Made by a program: the position numbers and the translations under genes. The notes beneath the pieces are model-generated. The model had not been told where the DNA came from. It did not search any database and was given only the letters and a program-made list of their open reading frames with translations. From contig JAEOSR010000050.1 of the NCBI GenBank assembly GCA_016840285.1, positions 7,445 to 71,444 on the forward strand: a stretch of 64,000 nucleotides of DNA, written 5' to 3'. Numbering within the stretch: position 1 is the stretch's first letter; each line of letters begins with the position of its first letter. Below are positions 36,386 to 46,800 of the stretch, piece after piece. Source of the stretch: Candidatus Hodarchaeota archaeon (GTDB lineage Archaea; Asgardarchaeota; Heimdallarchaeia; Hodarchaeales; Hodarchaeaceae).

Positions 36386-38248
36386 ATGTACGGTTATATG
36401 GGTAAAATTTTACGAGTGAACCTGTCAAATGGTACAATAACAGAAGAATTTCCAGAGGATGAAACTCTTAAGATGTTCTTGGGAGGAGCTGGATTAGCTA
36501 CCAAGTATCTCTTTGATGAAGTTAAAGCAGGAATAGATCCTTTAAGTCCTAAAAATAAACTCATTTTTATGACTGGACCTATGACTGGAACATCCTCTCC
36601 GAGCACTGGAAGATATTCTGTTGTCGCTAAGTCTCCTCTTACTGGATTTTGGGGCCACGCAAATTCAGGTGGATATTGGGGCCGTGATCTGAAGAGAGCA
36701 GGATTTGATGGACTTATTTTTGAGGGACTCTCTGAGAAACCAGTTTATTTGGTAACAGACGAAGGGAAAGCTGAGCTTAGAGACGCTACTCACCTTTGGG
36801 GTAAGAATACTTCGGAGACTACTAAATTAATTAAAGAAGAACTCGGAGAAAAGTTTAATGTCGCTTGTATCGGAATAGGGGGGGAAAATTTAGTGAAGTT
36901 TGCAGCCATCATGAATGATGCTGATGAACAAAACTGGGGTCGAGCAGCTGGAAGATGTGGATTAGGAGCTGTTATGGGGTCTAAAAAAATTAAAGCTATT
37001 GCTTCTAGAGGTACAGCAAAGGTTATTGTTGCTGATAAGGAAAAATATAAAGAAGAAGCAAAGAAACGGTTTGACTGGGTTAATCAAAGTTTATTGAAGA
37101 TGACCCTCGAAGTATTTGGTACAGCTGCAATGCTTGATTTAGTTAATGAAAAAGGAGGATTTCCCACTAGGAATTTCCAGACTGGTACCTTTAAGGAATC
37201 AGAGAAAATAAATGGTGAAGCAATTAATGAAAACATACTCATTAAGAGAAAACCGTGTTTTGCATGTCCCATCCATTGTGGAAGAATCTCTGAAATTAAA
37301 TCAGGACCATACACCAGTAAAGGAGAAGGACCAGAATATGAATCACTCTGTTCTCTTGGTAGTATGTGTGACATTGATAATTTAGAGGCAATCACATATG
37401 CTCATTTTCTGTGTAATGAATATGGTCTAGATACGATATCCGCTGGAGCTACCATTGCTTTCGCCATGGAGTGCTTTGAGAAAGGGATCCTGACCGATAC
37501 TGACGGATTAGAGATTAGCTTCGGGAATACAGATGTTATGATTGAGCTTATCCATAGAATTGGCAAAAGAGAAGGAAAAGTTGGAGACCTACTCGCAGAG
37601 GGGTCAAAAGTTGTCTCAGAAAAACTAGGGCAAGGATCTGAAAAGTTTGCCATGCATGTCAAGGGCCTTGAGCTGCCAGCCTATGATAGCAGAGCAGCTA
37701 AGATAACAGGAGTAGGGTTTGCCACTGCAAATCGAGGAGGAGACCACATAACATCGTTTATAGAAGGCCCTACCTTTTTGTCATTACCGTTCACTCTTGT
37801 TGATGGAGAACTTAGTGATGATCTTGAAGCAACTCCAGAGGATACTAGAATTCTCAAAGATTATGAGGATGCTTTTGGTGTATTTGACTCCATTGGTGGC
37901 TGCAAGTTCATGGGGATGGTACTCACGGGAGATGATTGGGCATCATTAATAGCCACTCTTTTCGGTTGGGATAACTTCACAGAGAAAGATTTCAGAAAAA
38001 CAGGTGAACGAATTTTCAATCTGCAAAGAGTCTATAATATTAGAGAAGGGTTAACCAGGGCTGACGATACACTTCCCAAACGGTTATTGGAGGAACCGAT
38101 GCCCGAAGGACCAGCTAAAGGCCACACAGTAGATCTGGAACCTCTTTTAGAGGCTTATTATGAATATAGAGGGTGGGGAAAAGATGGAAAACCAACTCCA
38201 GACAAACTCGAAGAACTAGAGTTGGATTGGTTAATAAAGGATATCTAA
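36386..38248 (+). CDS. aor: Tungsten aldehyde:ferredoxin oxidoreductase (AOR family)
   Basis: A 620-residue oxidoreductase that oxidises aldehydes to acids, passing electrons to ferredoxin, with a tungsto-bispterin and a [4Fe-4S] cluster. Marks: the N-terminal GKILRVNLSNGTITEE, TGTSSPSTGRYSVVAKSPLTGFWGHANSGGYWG (pterin-binding), and the cluster ligands CFACPIHC near residues 290-297 with a fourth Cys in GGCKF near 507. The DTISAG and GDHITSF pattern of the second pterin is also present. It is cytosolic. It leads a run of genes that could deal with the acid product: acyltransferase, acyl-CoA synthetase and a MoaD-like protein. Confidence 0.9.
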   Translation: MYGYMGKILRVNLSNGTITEEFPEDETLKMFLGGAGLATKYLFDEVKAGIDPLSPKNKLIFMTGPMTGTSSPSTGRYSVVAKSPLTGFWGHANSGGYWGRDLKRAGFDGLIFEGLSEKPVYLVTDEGKAELRDATHLWGKNTSETTKLIKEELGEKFNVACIGIGGENLVKFAAIMNDADEQNWGRAAGRCGLGAVMGSKKIKAIASRGTAKVIVADKEKYKEEAKKRFDWVNQSLLKMTLEVFGTAAMLDLVNEKGGFPTRNFQTGTFKESEKINGEAINENILIKRKPCFACPIHCGRISEIKSGPYTSKGEGPEYESLCSLGSMCDIDNLEAITYAHFLCNEYGLDTISAGATIAFAMECFEKGILTDTDGLEISFGNTDVMIELIHRIGKREGKVGDLLAEGSKVVSEKLGQGSEKFAMHVKGLELPAYDSRAAKITGVGFATANRGGDHITSFIEGPTFLSLPFTLVDGELSDDLEATPEDTRILKDYEDAFGVFDSIGGCKFMGMVLTGDDWASLIATLFGWDNFTEKDFRKTGERIFNLQRVYNIREGLTRADDTLPKRLLEEPMPEGPAKGHTVDLEPLLEAYYEYRGWGKDGKPTPDKLEELELDWLIKDI

Positions 38249-38422
38249 TAGAGAATTTAGGGTGCTTTAGGTCAACTGCCTCTTTAAATAAATCCTATGG
38301 AGAAAAAAGGAATAGATCTCAGAGTAGTTCCGTTTCAATGGATTTGGAACGTTTTTACAAAAAACTACACATAAAAATTCTTTACTAAAGAATTTAATAC
38401 ATTGAGACAGAAAGTCTTTGAA

Positions 38423-39325
38423 ATGATTCTCCTCCCTCCAAAGAAAACAATGAGGAATTGGTCGCTCTTACAAAGATTAATTTATGAATTTATAAAGCTA
38501 ATACTTCCAAGATTCATGAGATTCTATTTTCGATTTGAGGTTAACGGAATCCATTTCGCTAACAAATTCCCTGAGGGAACACCAGTCATCTTTTGTTCAA
38601 ATCATCGTTCTCATCTTGATGCTTTAATTTTTGCGAGTGCAGTCGTACACCCTTTTGGTAAGAGAACCACTTGCGGTTTTATTGCTAGTGGAAAAGCAAT
38701 GCAAAGTAATCCCTTTTTTGAGCTTGTAAAATATTTAGGAGCGATTCCAGTATATCCAGATAACCCACAACCTGCCTTAGATTATTCGTTTAAGTTACTT
38801 CAAGAGAATTATGCTATATTTCTGGCTCCACAAGGTAAAAGAATTCCTAGTAATCCATTATTTGATTTTCATAATTTAATAAGTCAGGGGAAAACTGGAA
38901 TAGGAAGATTGGTGTTGCGATTCAATGGTAAAATTCCTGTTGTACCAATGTATATTCACGGGTCTTACGAAGCACTAAGAAGGGGGAAAATCATACCAAA
39001 ATTTAGGTCTTTTATATCAGTGACTTTTTGTAAACCACTCATTTTCACTCAGTTCACACGGAGAGAAGGTTGGAATGACGCAATTCCTAAATTTTATTCA
39101 ACGTCGCGAAAAATAGTTAATACGATAATGACAAGCATTAGAGAGCAAATGTTAATACAGGAAGAGTCTTTTCTTAAGATTCTTGAAAAGAAATTTAGAA
39201 TTCCTCTTGAAAAGATACAAATATCTCCCAAGTCAAAACCTAAAGTTGACACGATTCTTTCCAAATTATTAGAATTTTATCATGAAGATTTAAAGAAATA
39301 CTTAGAAGAAATTCCTCAAAATTAA
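38423..39325 (+). CDS. PlsC-like 1-acyl-glycerol-phosphate acyltransferase
   Basis: A 300-residue protein of the glycerolipid acyltransferase family. The catalytic H-x4-D is in VIFCSNHRSHLDALIF, followed by GFIASGKAMQSNPFFELVKYLGAIPVYPD and the FLAPQGKRIPSNPLFDF and VVPMYIHGSYEALRRG blocks, which match the four acyltransferase motifs loosely. Such enzymes acylate lysophosphatidic acid in bacteria and eukaryotes. In an archaeon with ether lipids the acceptor is unclear. It lies between the aldehyde oxidoreductase and the acyl-CoA synthetase. A TTG at 38402 is also in frame; a TATA-like AATTTAATACATT near 38390-38402 favours the ATG at 38423. Confidence 0.78.
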   Translation: MILLPPKKTMRNWSLLQRLIYEFIKLILPRFMRFYFRFEVNGIHFANKFPEGTPVIFCSNHRSHLDALIFASAVVHPFGKRTTCGFIASGKAMQSNPFFELVKYLGAIPVYPDNPQPALDYSFKLLQENYAIFLAPQGKRIPSNPLFDFHNLISQGKTGIGRLVLRFNGKIPVVPMYIHGSYEALRRGKIIPKFRSFISVTFCKPLIFTQFTRREGWNDAIPKFYSTSRKIVNTIMTSIREQMLIQEESFLKILEKKFRIPLEKIQISPKSKPKVDTILSKLLEFYHEDLKKYLEEIPQN

Positions 39326-39351
39326 GAATAGGAGCTTGGTACTGTAAAGAA

Positions 39352-41058
39352 TTGGTGAGTGTCTTGACTGAAAATAATACTTATGCTGATAAACCTTGGA
39401 TGAAATCTTACAAAGTGGGACCATATAAACTCCCAAAGACAATGGAACCATACCCGAAAATTCCTGTGACTAAGTTTCTTGAAGATACTGCTACTGAATT
39501 TCCAGACAACGTTGCATGTACCTTTATTGCGGGAGACTATAGAACAGATATAAGGTATTTAGAGTTGAAACTACAAGTAGATAAACTAGCAACAGCTCTT
39601 GATGGTTTAGGAGTAAAGAAAGGGGATAGAGTTGCAACCATTTTACCTTCTTGTCCACAATTCATTATCGCAGATTATGCCATCATGCAACTTGGAGCGG
39701 TGCATGTCCCACTCAGTATCTTGCATAAGGCTCCGGAACTGCTATACGAAATCAAAGAATCTGACACTGAAACTGTAATATGCTCATATCGACGTCTTGA
39801 GAGAATAGAGGCAATTAAAGACGAGATTAAGTTAAAAAGTGTTATCTATACACCAGTACCTATCTTCCCTGATTATTCCCTTCCTGAAATAGAAGAATTA
39901 CCTGATATGACAAATTTGCATCGATTAGAGGACTTAATTGAAAAAAGTGATAGTAATCCTCCGACTGTTGAAATCAAACCAACCGAGGATCTTGCGTTAC
40001 TCCCATTTACAGGTGGTACGACGGGAGTTCCCAAAGCAACAATGTTAACTCATTATAACATCACAACAAACGTGATACAGTCGGTTCAGTGGATGATGCA
40101 TCCCTTACGTGCGGGAATAAAGGGAAAAGCGGCCGCATTAATCTGTCTCCCCATTTTCCACCAAGCAGGTCATTTCCTAATGCATGTTGGGATTTCATGG
40201 GGATTACGCGGTTTTTTAGTTGACGGACGAGATCTATTATTAATTGCTGACATAATCAATGAACACCGTCCATTCATCGTGGGAGGCGTACCTACGCATT
40301 ATATGTTATTACTTGACAATCCTACCCTAAAGAAAATGCCAATATTTTTCTTCTCTGGTGCTGCTGCTTTACCTCAGGATGTTGCTGAAAAATGGGAGAA
40401 AAAAATTGGCACCCCATTAAGTGAGGGATATGGTATGACCGAAGCATGTGCTGTCACGCATATGAATCCATCAGGCCTTTCTAAAGTGACTGGTTTTATG
40501 CCAAAAGTAAAAAGATCTGTGGGAGTCCCTGTTGCGGATACAGAAGTAAAAATAGTCAACCTAGAGACAGGTAAAGAAGCACCCTTTGGCGAACCTGGCG
40601 AACTGTGGATTCGAGGACCTCAAGTAATGAAAGGATATTGGCCTGAGGAAGGAAAAGGTCTACAACATGGTGGTTGGTTAGCAACTGGTGATGTCGCCAA
40701 GATGGATGGAGACGGCTACTTCAACATTGTAGATCGTATTAAAGATATGATTAACGTAAGTGGAATGAAGGTCTACTCGCAAACCGTTGATGATGTATTA
40801 CACAAACACCCCGCTGTAAGCGTTGCAGGTGTTATTGGAGTACAAGATCCAGATCGTCCAGGTAGTGAAAGAGTCAAAGCATTTATTGCTCTGAGGGATG
40901 ATTATAAAGATACTGTTACCCCTACTGATATGATCCAATATTGCAAAGAGAATCTACCTTCTTATGCAGTACCTAAGTTTATTGAGTTTAGAGACGCACT
41001 CCCTCTAACTCCAGTTATGAAACTTGATAAGAAAAAACTTAGAGAAGAAGAAACGTAA
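39352..41058 (+). CDS. AMP-forming acyl-CoA synthetase (long-chain acyl-CoA ligase type)
   Basis: A 568-residue adenylate-forming enzyme of the ANL superfamily that activates fatty acids to acyl-CoA. The P-loop-like motif LLPFTGGTTGVPKATMLTH is near residues 218-236, FFFSGAAALPQDV and YGMTEACAVTHMN near 330-365, GELWIRGPQVMKGYW near 405-420, and the catalytic ATGDVAKMDGDGYFNIVDRIKDMI near 445-470; a final Lys (KLDKKKLREEE) completes the site. The start is TTG at 39352 or GTG at 39355. Its stop overlaps the start of the MoaD-like gene by one base, indicating coupled translation. Confidence 0.9.
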   Translation: MVSVLTENNTYADKPWMKSYKVGPYKLPKTMEPYPKIPVTKFLEDTATEFPDNVACTFIAGDYRTDIRYLELKLQVDKLATALDGLGVKKGDRVATILPSCPQFIIADYAIMQLGAVHVPLSILHKAPELLYEIKESDTETVICSYRRLERIEAIKDEIKLKSVIYTPVPIFPDYSLPEIEELPDMTNLHRLEDLIEKSDSNPPTVEIKPTEDLALLPFTGGTTGVPKATMLTHYNITTNVIQSVQWMMHPLRAGIKGKAAALICLPIFHQAGHFLMHVGISWGLRGFLVDGRDLLLIADIINEHRPFIVGGVPTHYMLLLDNPTLKKMPIFFFSGAAALPQDVAEKWEKKIGTPLSEGYGMTEACAVTHMNPSGLSKVTGFMPKVKRSVGVPVADTEVKIVNLETGKEAPFGEPGELWIRGPQVMKGYWPEEGKGLQHGGWLATGDVAKMDGDGYFNIVDRIKDMINVSGMKVYSQTVDDVLHKHPAVSVAGVIGVQDPDRPGSERVKAFIALRDDYKDTVTPTDMIQYCKENLPSYAVPKFIEFRDALPLTPVMKLDKKKLREEET

Positions 41059-41369
41059 TGACTAATGGAAAAGATGAACCGAGAATCATTGAAACAACAG
41101 TCAGATTTTTTGCCACGTTCAAACAAATTACTAATCATCGTGAGATAGAATTCGAAATAGAAGAAGGAACAACCATACAACAGCTTTTAGAGGTTATTTT
41201 TGAACAATTTGTCACATTGCAAGATAAAATTTTCAATGATAATAATGAACTTAGACCATGGATTCACATTCTTAAAAATGGTAGAAATATAAAATTCTTA
41301 GATGGGATTGAAACCACCTTAACTGATGGAGATGTAGTTGCATTGTTTCCACCAGTGGCAGGTGGATAA
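41058..41369 (+). CDS. MoaD/ThiS-family ubiquitin-like protein
   Basis: A 103-residue beta-grasp protein. It starts ETTVRFFATFKQITNHREIEFEIEEGTTIQQLLEVI and ends in LFPPVAGG, with the C-terminal Gly-Gly that is adenylated and thiocarboxylated in sulfur-carrier proteins. The size and the ending ALFPPVAGG match MoaD, the small subunit of molybdopterin synthase, and the MoaD-like proteins linked to tungsten AOR genes. The ATG shares a base with the preceding TAA. Role: probably sulfur carrier for the pterin cofactor of the AOR in this locus; a protein-modifier role is an alternative. Confidence 0.88.
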   Translation: MTNGKDEPRIIETTVRFFATFKQITNHREIEFEIEEGTTIQQLLEVIFEQFVTLQDKIFNDNNELRPWIHILKNGRNIKFLDGIETTLTDGDVVALFPPVAGG

Positions 41370-41561
41370 TTTTTTATGCATAACACTCTCGATATGAAAT
41401 ATTAAGTGTAATTAATGGTTTTTAGATTATTATCTGTTTTTGATGTTCCAGTATAATGATTTGTTAATATACTAGGAATTAGATATATCATTAAACAAAG
41501 AACTTAAATTCTATTTTCACTGATATACTTTCTCTGAATGAAATACAGGGTAATAAGATAA

Positions 41562-42309
41562 ATGGCCTTTGAAAAAAATACAGTAAATTTGGAATCTGAT
41601 GAAGGCCTAGACGCAATATTAGACTTCCTTCGTCAAACATGAGTATCTAGATATCTTAGAGACCGATCCAAAGGAAATAGATCTGCTAATTGATAATCTT
41701 TCAATAAATGTTACTCATTTCTTTAGAGATAAGGATCTATGGGCTATACTTGAACACAAGATCCTCCCAAAAATTCATGATAATTCTGGACCGACACGAA
41801 TTTGGAGTGCTGGCTGTGCAGTAGGCCCAGAACCCTATAGTATCGCTATTCTTATGTTTGATAGATTTAAATCCGTCAGTTTAGACCGATTACATATTTT
41901 AGCAACAGATTTACGCCAAGAATTTCTAGAACAGGCCCAAGCTGGAGTCTATTCCTACCATTTGTTAGAAGAAATCAACCCAGAAAAATTCCAAAAATAT
42001 TTCAAACCTATTACCCAAGAACTTTTCCAGCTATCAAAAAACATCCGAAACAAAGTTATCTTCAAAAAACACGACCTGAGAAAATCCCCTCCTTCCCGCA
42101 ACTTTGATTTAATTCTTTGTCGGAATGTTTTGATTTATTTCTCAAGAAGTCAGGCTGAAGCACTCTTTCATAGATTTCATTCTGTATTGAAACCAAATGG
42201 TTATCTAGTTCTAGGGAAATGTGAACTAATCCCTATACCTGTACGACACTTATTTAGAGTTGTAGACTCTAAAACTCGGATTTATCAATGCCTGAATTCA
42301 GAGATCTGA
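41562..42309 (+). pseudogene. cheR: CheR-type protein methyltransferase with internal deletion and frameshift
   Basis: An ATG at 41562 opens a frame giving MAFEKNTVNLESDEGLDAILDFLRQT, the usual CheR start, and stops at 41640-41642. In the next frame the sequence from 41638 encodes HEYLDILETDPKEIDLLIDNL, then INVTHFFRDKDLW, ILPKIHDNS, SAGCAVGPEPYSIA and LCRNVLIYF, the rest of CheR, which transfers methyl groups from AdoMet to glutamates of receptors. The linker between the first helix and EYLD, normally about 25-30 residues holding the Arg/Lys-rich recognition helix, is missing. So a small deletion has joined the two parts out of frame. No receptor, CheA or CheB gene is nearby. Some short internal starts (ATG at 41854) cannot give a working enzyme. 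Confidence 0.65.
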
Positions 42310-42314
42310 TGGAC

Positions 42315-43670
42315 TCAGAATCTTGTATCCGAGACCCCCCATTTCTCCATTGCTTGAGCAAGCTCAGGATACTCGTCTTCATGATCTTCAACGTAATCTT
42401 CGAAGTCTTCACTCGCTGTGGCTAAATCATTCATCCCAATATCTATTGCTTGACGGAACGCTCTAGCCCCTGCTACTGGGCCTTTAGGATGAGCATGAAT
42501 TCCACCACCACTGCCAATCATCACATCATTTCCTAAGTCTTGCATCACCCTCAAGACCATCCCAGGTGTTATACCACCAGAAGGCATAGGTAGAGTGGGT
42601 TTGAGATGATGCATTCGATACCGATGAGCTTTGGCAAGTCCAAGATATTTCTCTTTCAAAAATGGTGCCTTACCGTAAGGAGCAGGATATACAACAATAT
42701 CAGCCCCGGCTAAGCGAGCTAACTTACCCATAATTAAAAAGGATGACACACCAGAGTAAGGGGATTCGTAAAAAGCCCCTGCAAAGTCCATATGAGCAAG
42801 AATAGGTAATTTGATTTCTGGATCCTCTGCTAACATCCTCAATGCAGGTAGCCCCACGACAAGATAGTTCAACATTAATGCATTTCCACCCACGTCTTGG
42901 ACAGCTAAGGCATTATTCCTAAGCTTTGTAAGATTATCAGTTATATTGACGGTATATAATGTCTCTTCTCCTGTTTCATCACGGACTTTATCTACTGCTT
43001 CCATCATAAGAGGAACTCTGTCAAGAATTTTGTTATAATCCATGTCTGCAATGAGTTCATCATCTTTAACAACATCACAACCACCTAATGCAGCAGAATA
43101 AAATAATTGGGCTCCTACCTCCGGAGTCCACCCACTACAGGGTTTTATCATATTGTTTAGTAAGGGCCGTTCAGGAACCTTGAGGATTTTACGGACCCCT
43201 TCGATGCCAAATTTTGGCCCCTGAAAATTTTTTATCCAATGCTTGGGAAAACGAAGGTCTAACAACTTTAATTTTCCTCCCATGCTTATGTTACCAATTG
43301 TGGCTGTCAACATCAAGCCAATTTGATTTGTTTGATTTATAGACGGAAAAGCGATCTGGTAAATGTAGTTTCGCTCATCGACATCCTTTGGAATTTCAAA
43401 CTCAAAACTTGGAACTTCATAAATTCCCAAGACTTTAGCACCGAATTTACCTCGTAACTCGGGTGTATTTGCAGGAACAGGAACCCATGTGCCTGTTGAC
43501 TGCTCACAAGCAGCAGCTCTCCCCAAATAAGCGGCATCCATTCTTGGACCAAGTTGTACCAGATAAGTACCTATAATGTACTCCTCAGGATCAATTCCCT
43601 CCTGTAGAGCCTCTTCAATAGGGTCATATTGAGCGAAAATATCCTTTTTTTTTGGTTTACCTTTTGACAT
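42315..43670 (-). CDS. RuBisCO-like protein (form IV-type large-subunit homologue)
   Basis: A 451-residue homologue of the RuBisCO large subunit. The N-terminal domain has CEQSTGTW (with E56) and IGNISMGG (N127). The barrel keeps the active-site lysine in IKP (K176), the carbamate lysine K202 in VVKDDE with metal ligands D204 and E205, H293 in LAHMDF, S364 in PSGGI and the phosphate loop GSGGGIHAHP (387-394). Differences from true RuBisCO: K177 of the enzyme is Cys178 here, and the R295 site reads M294, so the ribulose-bisphosphate site is altered. It is therefore a RuBisCO-like protein; these catalyse enolisation, isomerisation or decarboxylation of other phosphates. Substrate unknown. It is alone on its strand. 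Confidence 0.85.
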   Translation of the reverse strand: MSKGKPKKKDIFAQYDPIEEALQEGIDPEEYIIGTYLVQLGPRMDAAYLGRAAACEQSTGTWVPVPANTPELRGKFGAKVLGIYEVPSFEFEIPKDVDERNYIYQIAFPSINQTNQIGLMLTATIGNISMGGKLKLLDLRFPKHWIKNFQGPKFGIEGVRKILKVPERPLLNNMIKPCSGWTPEVGAQLFYSAALGGCDVVKDDELIADMDYNKILDRVPLMMEAVDKVRDETGEETLYTVNITDNLTKLRNNALAVQDVGGNALMLNYLVVGLPALRMLAEDPEIKLPILAHMDFAGAFYESPYSGVSSFLIMGKLARLAGADIVVYPAPYGKAPFLKEKYLGLAKAHRYRMHHLKPTLPMPSGGITPGMVLRVMQDLGNDVMIGSGGGIHAHPKGPVAGARAFRQAIDIGMNDLATASEDFEDYVEDHEDEYPELAQAMEKWGVSDTRF

Positions 43671-43773
43671 ATATTCAACACCAATTAATTCTGATTTACT
43701 ATGTTTATTCTGCGTTAATAGATTATTTTAGAAAAAAATTCAGTATATTACTTTGAGGAAAGGTTTTTTAAGC

Positions 43774-43793
43774 CTAGTACATAAATGTACTAG
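43774..43793. promoter_or_regulatory. Palindromic operator-like site
   Basis: CTAGTACAT-AA-ATGTACTAG is a perfect 9-base inverted repeat with a two-base centre. It lies directly after a TATA-like TTTTTTAAG (about 43763-43772) and 42 bases before the ATG of the M6 protease gene. That is over the expected transcript start, which fits a repressor operator. Confidence 0.55.
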
Positions 43794-43834
43794 TTATCTA
43801 CATTATTGGAAATTTGCTAATTCGTTCAAAATAG

Positions 43835-46800
43835 ATGAGACTGATGCAACGGAAGCTAATAGGGGGAGTCATGGGAATATTTGTACTTTTTCTAATATTT
43901 AGTTCCTCTGGTAATGCAATTATTAGAATCGGTCAACTTAATAAACCATCATGGTCGTTAAACAATAATAATCAAATACATGGGAAATCACCTAAGACTG
44001 CGCTTACAGAAACATCATTGAGTCAAACTAATGGTATTAGAGATAGACCTTATGAATTTATGCTCCCGCTAGATCCCAACCTTAAACCCCCTAGAGTCTC
44101 CATTAAATCAAGTGCTCCTAGCAGTAAGAAAAATGCTAAAATCACTGGTAAAATTAATATTGCAGTGTTATTGGTCTGCTTTTCAAATGTAAGCTTCAGT
44201 AGCACTCATAATCCAGCATATTATACCAATCTCATTTTTAATCATAGTAATCCGAAAAGTGTTGCGAGCTATTATTGGGAAAATTCATATGGACTATTAA
44301 ATCTAACAGGTGAAATTATTGGAGGAACTTGGTACCGTTCCTCGCACAGTTCAGGATATTGGGGAGAAGATTCATCAACAGGTTCCGTTTTTCCACGAGT
44401 TGATGATAAAAATGACTATATTTATAATTTAGTTGTCGAAGGCGCACAGCTTGCTGATCCTACAGTAAACTTCACGAGATTTGACAAAGATAGAGATAGT
44501 ATTGTGGATTATTTGCTTGTTGTACACGCTGGGAACGCTCAAGAAGCCACAGGAGTCTCAACGGACATCTGGTCTCATCGCTGGAGCGTTCAAACTACCT
44601 GTGTTGTAGATAATGCTGTGATAAAAGACTATACAATATGTGCAGAGACTTCTCCAATGGGAACTTTTGCTCATGAATTAGGGCATGCAATCGGGGATTT
44701 ACCTGATTTGTATGACACCGATTATTCTTCTGATGGGATTGGACGTTGGGGACTTATGGGAGCAGGAGCTTGGAATTATAATGAAACATCTGGATCAGGG
44801 GAAAATCCTGGAGATACACCTGCTCATCTCTGTGCTTGGTCGAAAATTACAATGGGTTGGTTGAAACCTACCATCATCACGAAACATCAATCAAATCTCG
44901 TTCTCCCAGCCATTGAGACCTCAAACAATAATAGTGTCTTGAAATTTTTCTTATCAAATAATTCCCACAGTGTAACTCTTCATGAGTATTTCTTGGTTTG
45001 TTTCCGCAATCAAACTGGTTTTGACAGTGCCCTCCCAGGTTCAGGCATCCTTATTTGGCATATTGATGAATGCAATAAATATGAGGGGAATGATGGAGAG
45101 AGGCGTAAATTAGTTGATTTAGAAGAAGCAGATGCAGATGCAGATCCAAATGGTGTATGGGAACAACTAGACTACGTAAACCAAACAACACCCCCATGGG
45201 TAACCGTTTCGGATGATAATGGGAATATCACCGACCCCTGGACTGTAGGACGACAATTCTATTATCAGTCCATACCAGATAGTGATAGCAACGATGGTAT
45301 GTGGACTAATGTCAGTATAACTGTCAATACGACGGTTATAAATAAAATCGATGTTCTGATTGCCTATGATCCTTTTCCTTGGGATTATACCTTACTTTTA
45401 ATGGACAAAACAGCCCTTAATATTAAGGATGAGGAACCTTCTCTTATAGAACATAGTTCTGGTTGTTTTTCTTTAGCATGGCAATCTAATAGGACTACGG
45501 GTGATTGGGACATATATGGCTCCCAAACTGGAGATGCAGGTCAAACCTGGAGTTCTGAAGTTCTTATTGCCAATAGCACGTTTGATGATTATAGTCCCTC
45601 ACTGATTTATTGGTATCCTCCCACATATTGGGTTCGTACATATATCCCAGGCGAAGAGAATGAACCCATCCCTCCAGGAAGTTTAACAACTCAACCACCG
45701 CTACATTACATTGTAGCGTTCGTATCTGACCGAACTGGTAATCCTGATATTTATATCACAATTAGTCCAGATTTTGTTACTTGGAGTGCTCCAGTACAGA
45801 TAACGAATAATCCCGCATATGATTTCGATCCCTGCTTAATTCGGACTCCCAGTGGAGATTTAGGTTTATTCTGGGCCTCAAATCGAACAGGTAATTTTGA
45901 AATCTACTATTTTGAAGAACCATGGAGTACTTCAACTATAGTTCAGGTCACAAACAATGCAGTTTTAGATCGTGGACCGTCATACTGTCTCTCAGAGAAT
46001 AATACTCACCTTTTGGGATTTGAGCAGCAATTAGGACCCAACTCTAGTATTCAACTTCTAAGTACTACCAACTTAAATTCATGGCCTTCTTCATCAATTA
46101 CTTGTACAGATTCTTTATTAAATTCTACAGAGCCTTCTCTTATTGAACGCGATGATGGGACGCTTTTAGTCGCGTTTACCCAACTTACAGGATCAAAAGA
46201 GGAAATTCACGAAGTTATTTCTTCTAATTGGACTGATTGGACTTCACATTTAGTAATGGGGTTCCCCAAGAATGCTAGTAGTCCTTCGTTAATAGAAGCG
46301 CATTGTGGCGCCTTATTCATGGCTTATGCTTCGTACAATGCTACTCAGATTTCCCATGTGTACCTGATTCACACCACTCTGTGCTATCGTTATGGAGTAG
46401 GAATAAAATATCCTAAAGATACCGGTGATTCGTTTTTCAATCCTTCTCGTGTTGAAGCAAGCTCGGATTGGGTATTTACAGGAGAAATGCATTTAAATCA
46501 ATCAGATTTCACTGTACCTGCTAATAATGTTACATTTAGTGTCACAGATACCAAAAACACTTGGGAAGAAAGCGATGATGAGATCATCTTTGAGGAGTAC
46601 TTGGAACCAGGGAATCCTCCCCCTCCAATTGAGATAGGACTAGATCCAGTAATAGGAACTGGTTGGTTTAATATCCCATTTCAAGATTTTCATATGATTC
46701 ATCCAGAAAAATTACCAACAGCGACCATTCTTAACTTACGTATAGAATGGTGGTACAAGGATCATAATGAACAATCTAAAAACATTAATGGATCTATCTA

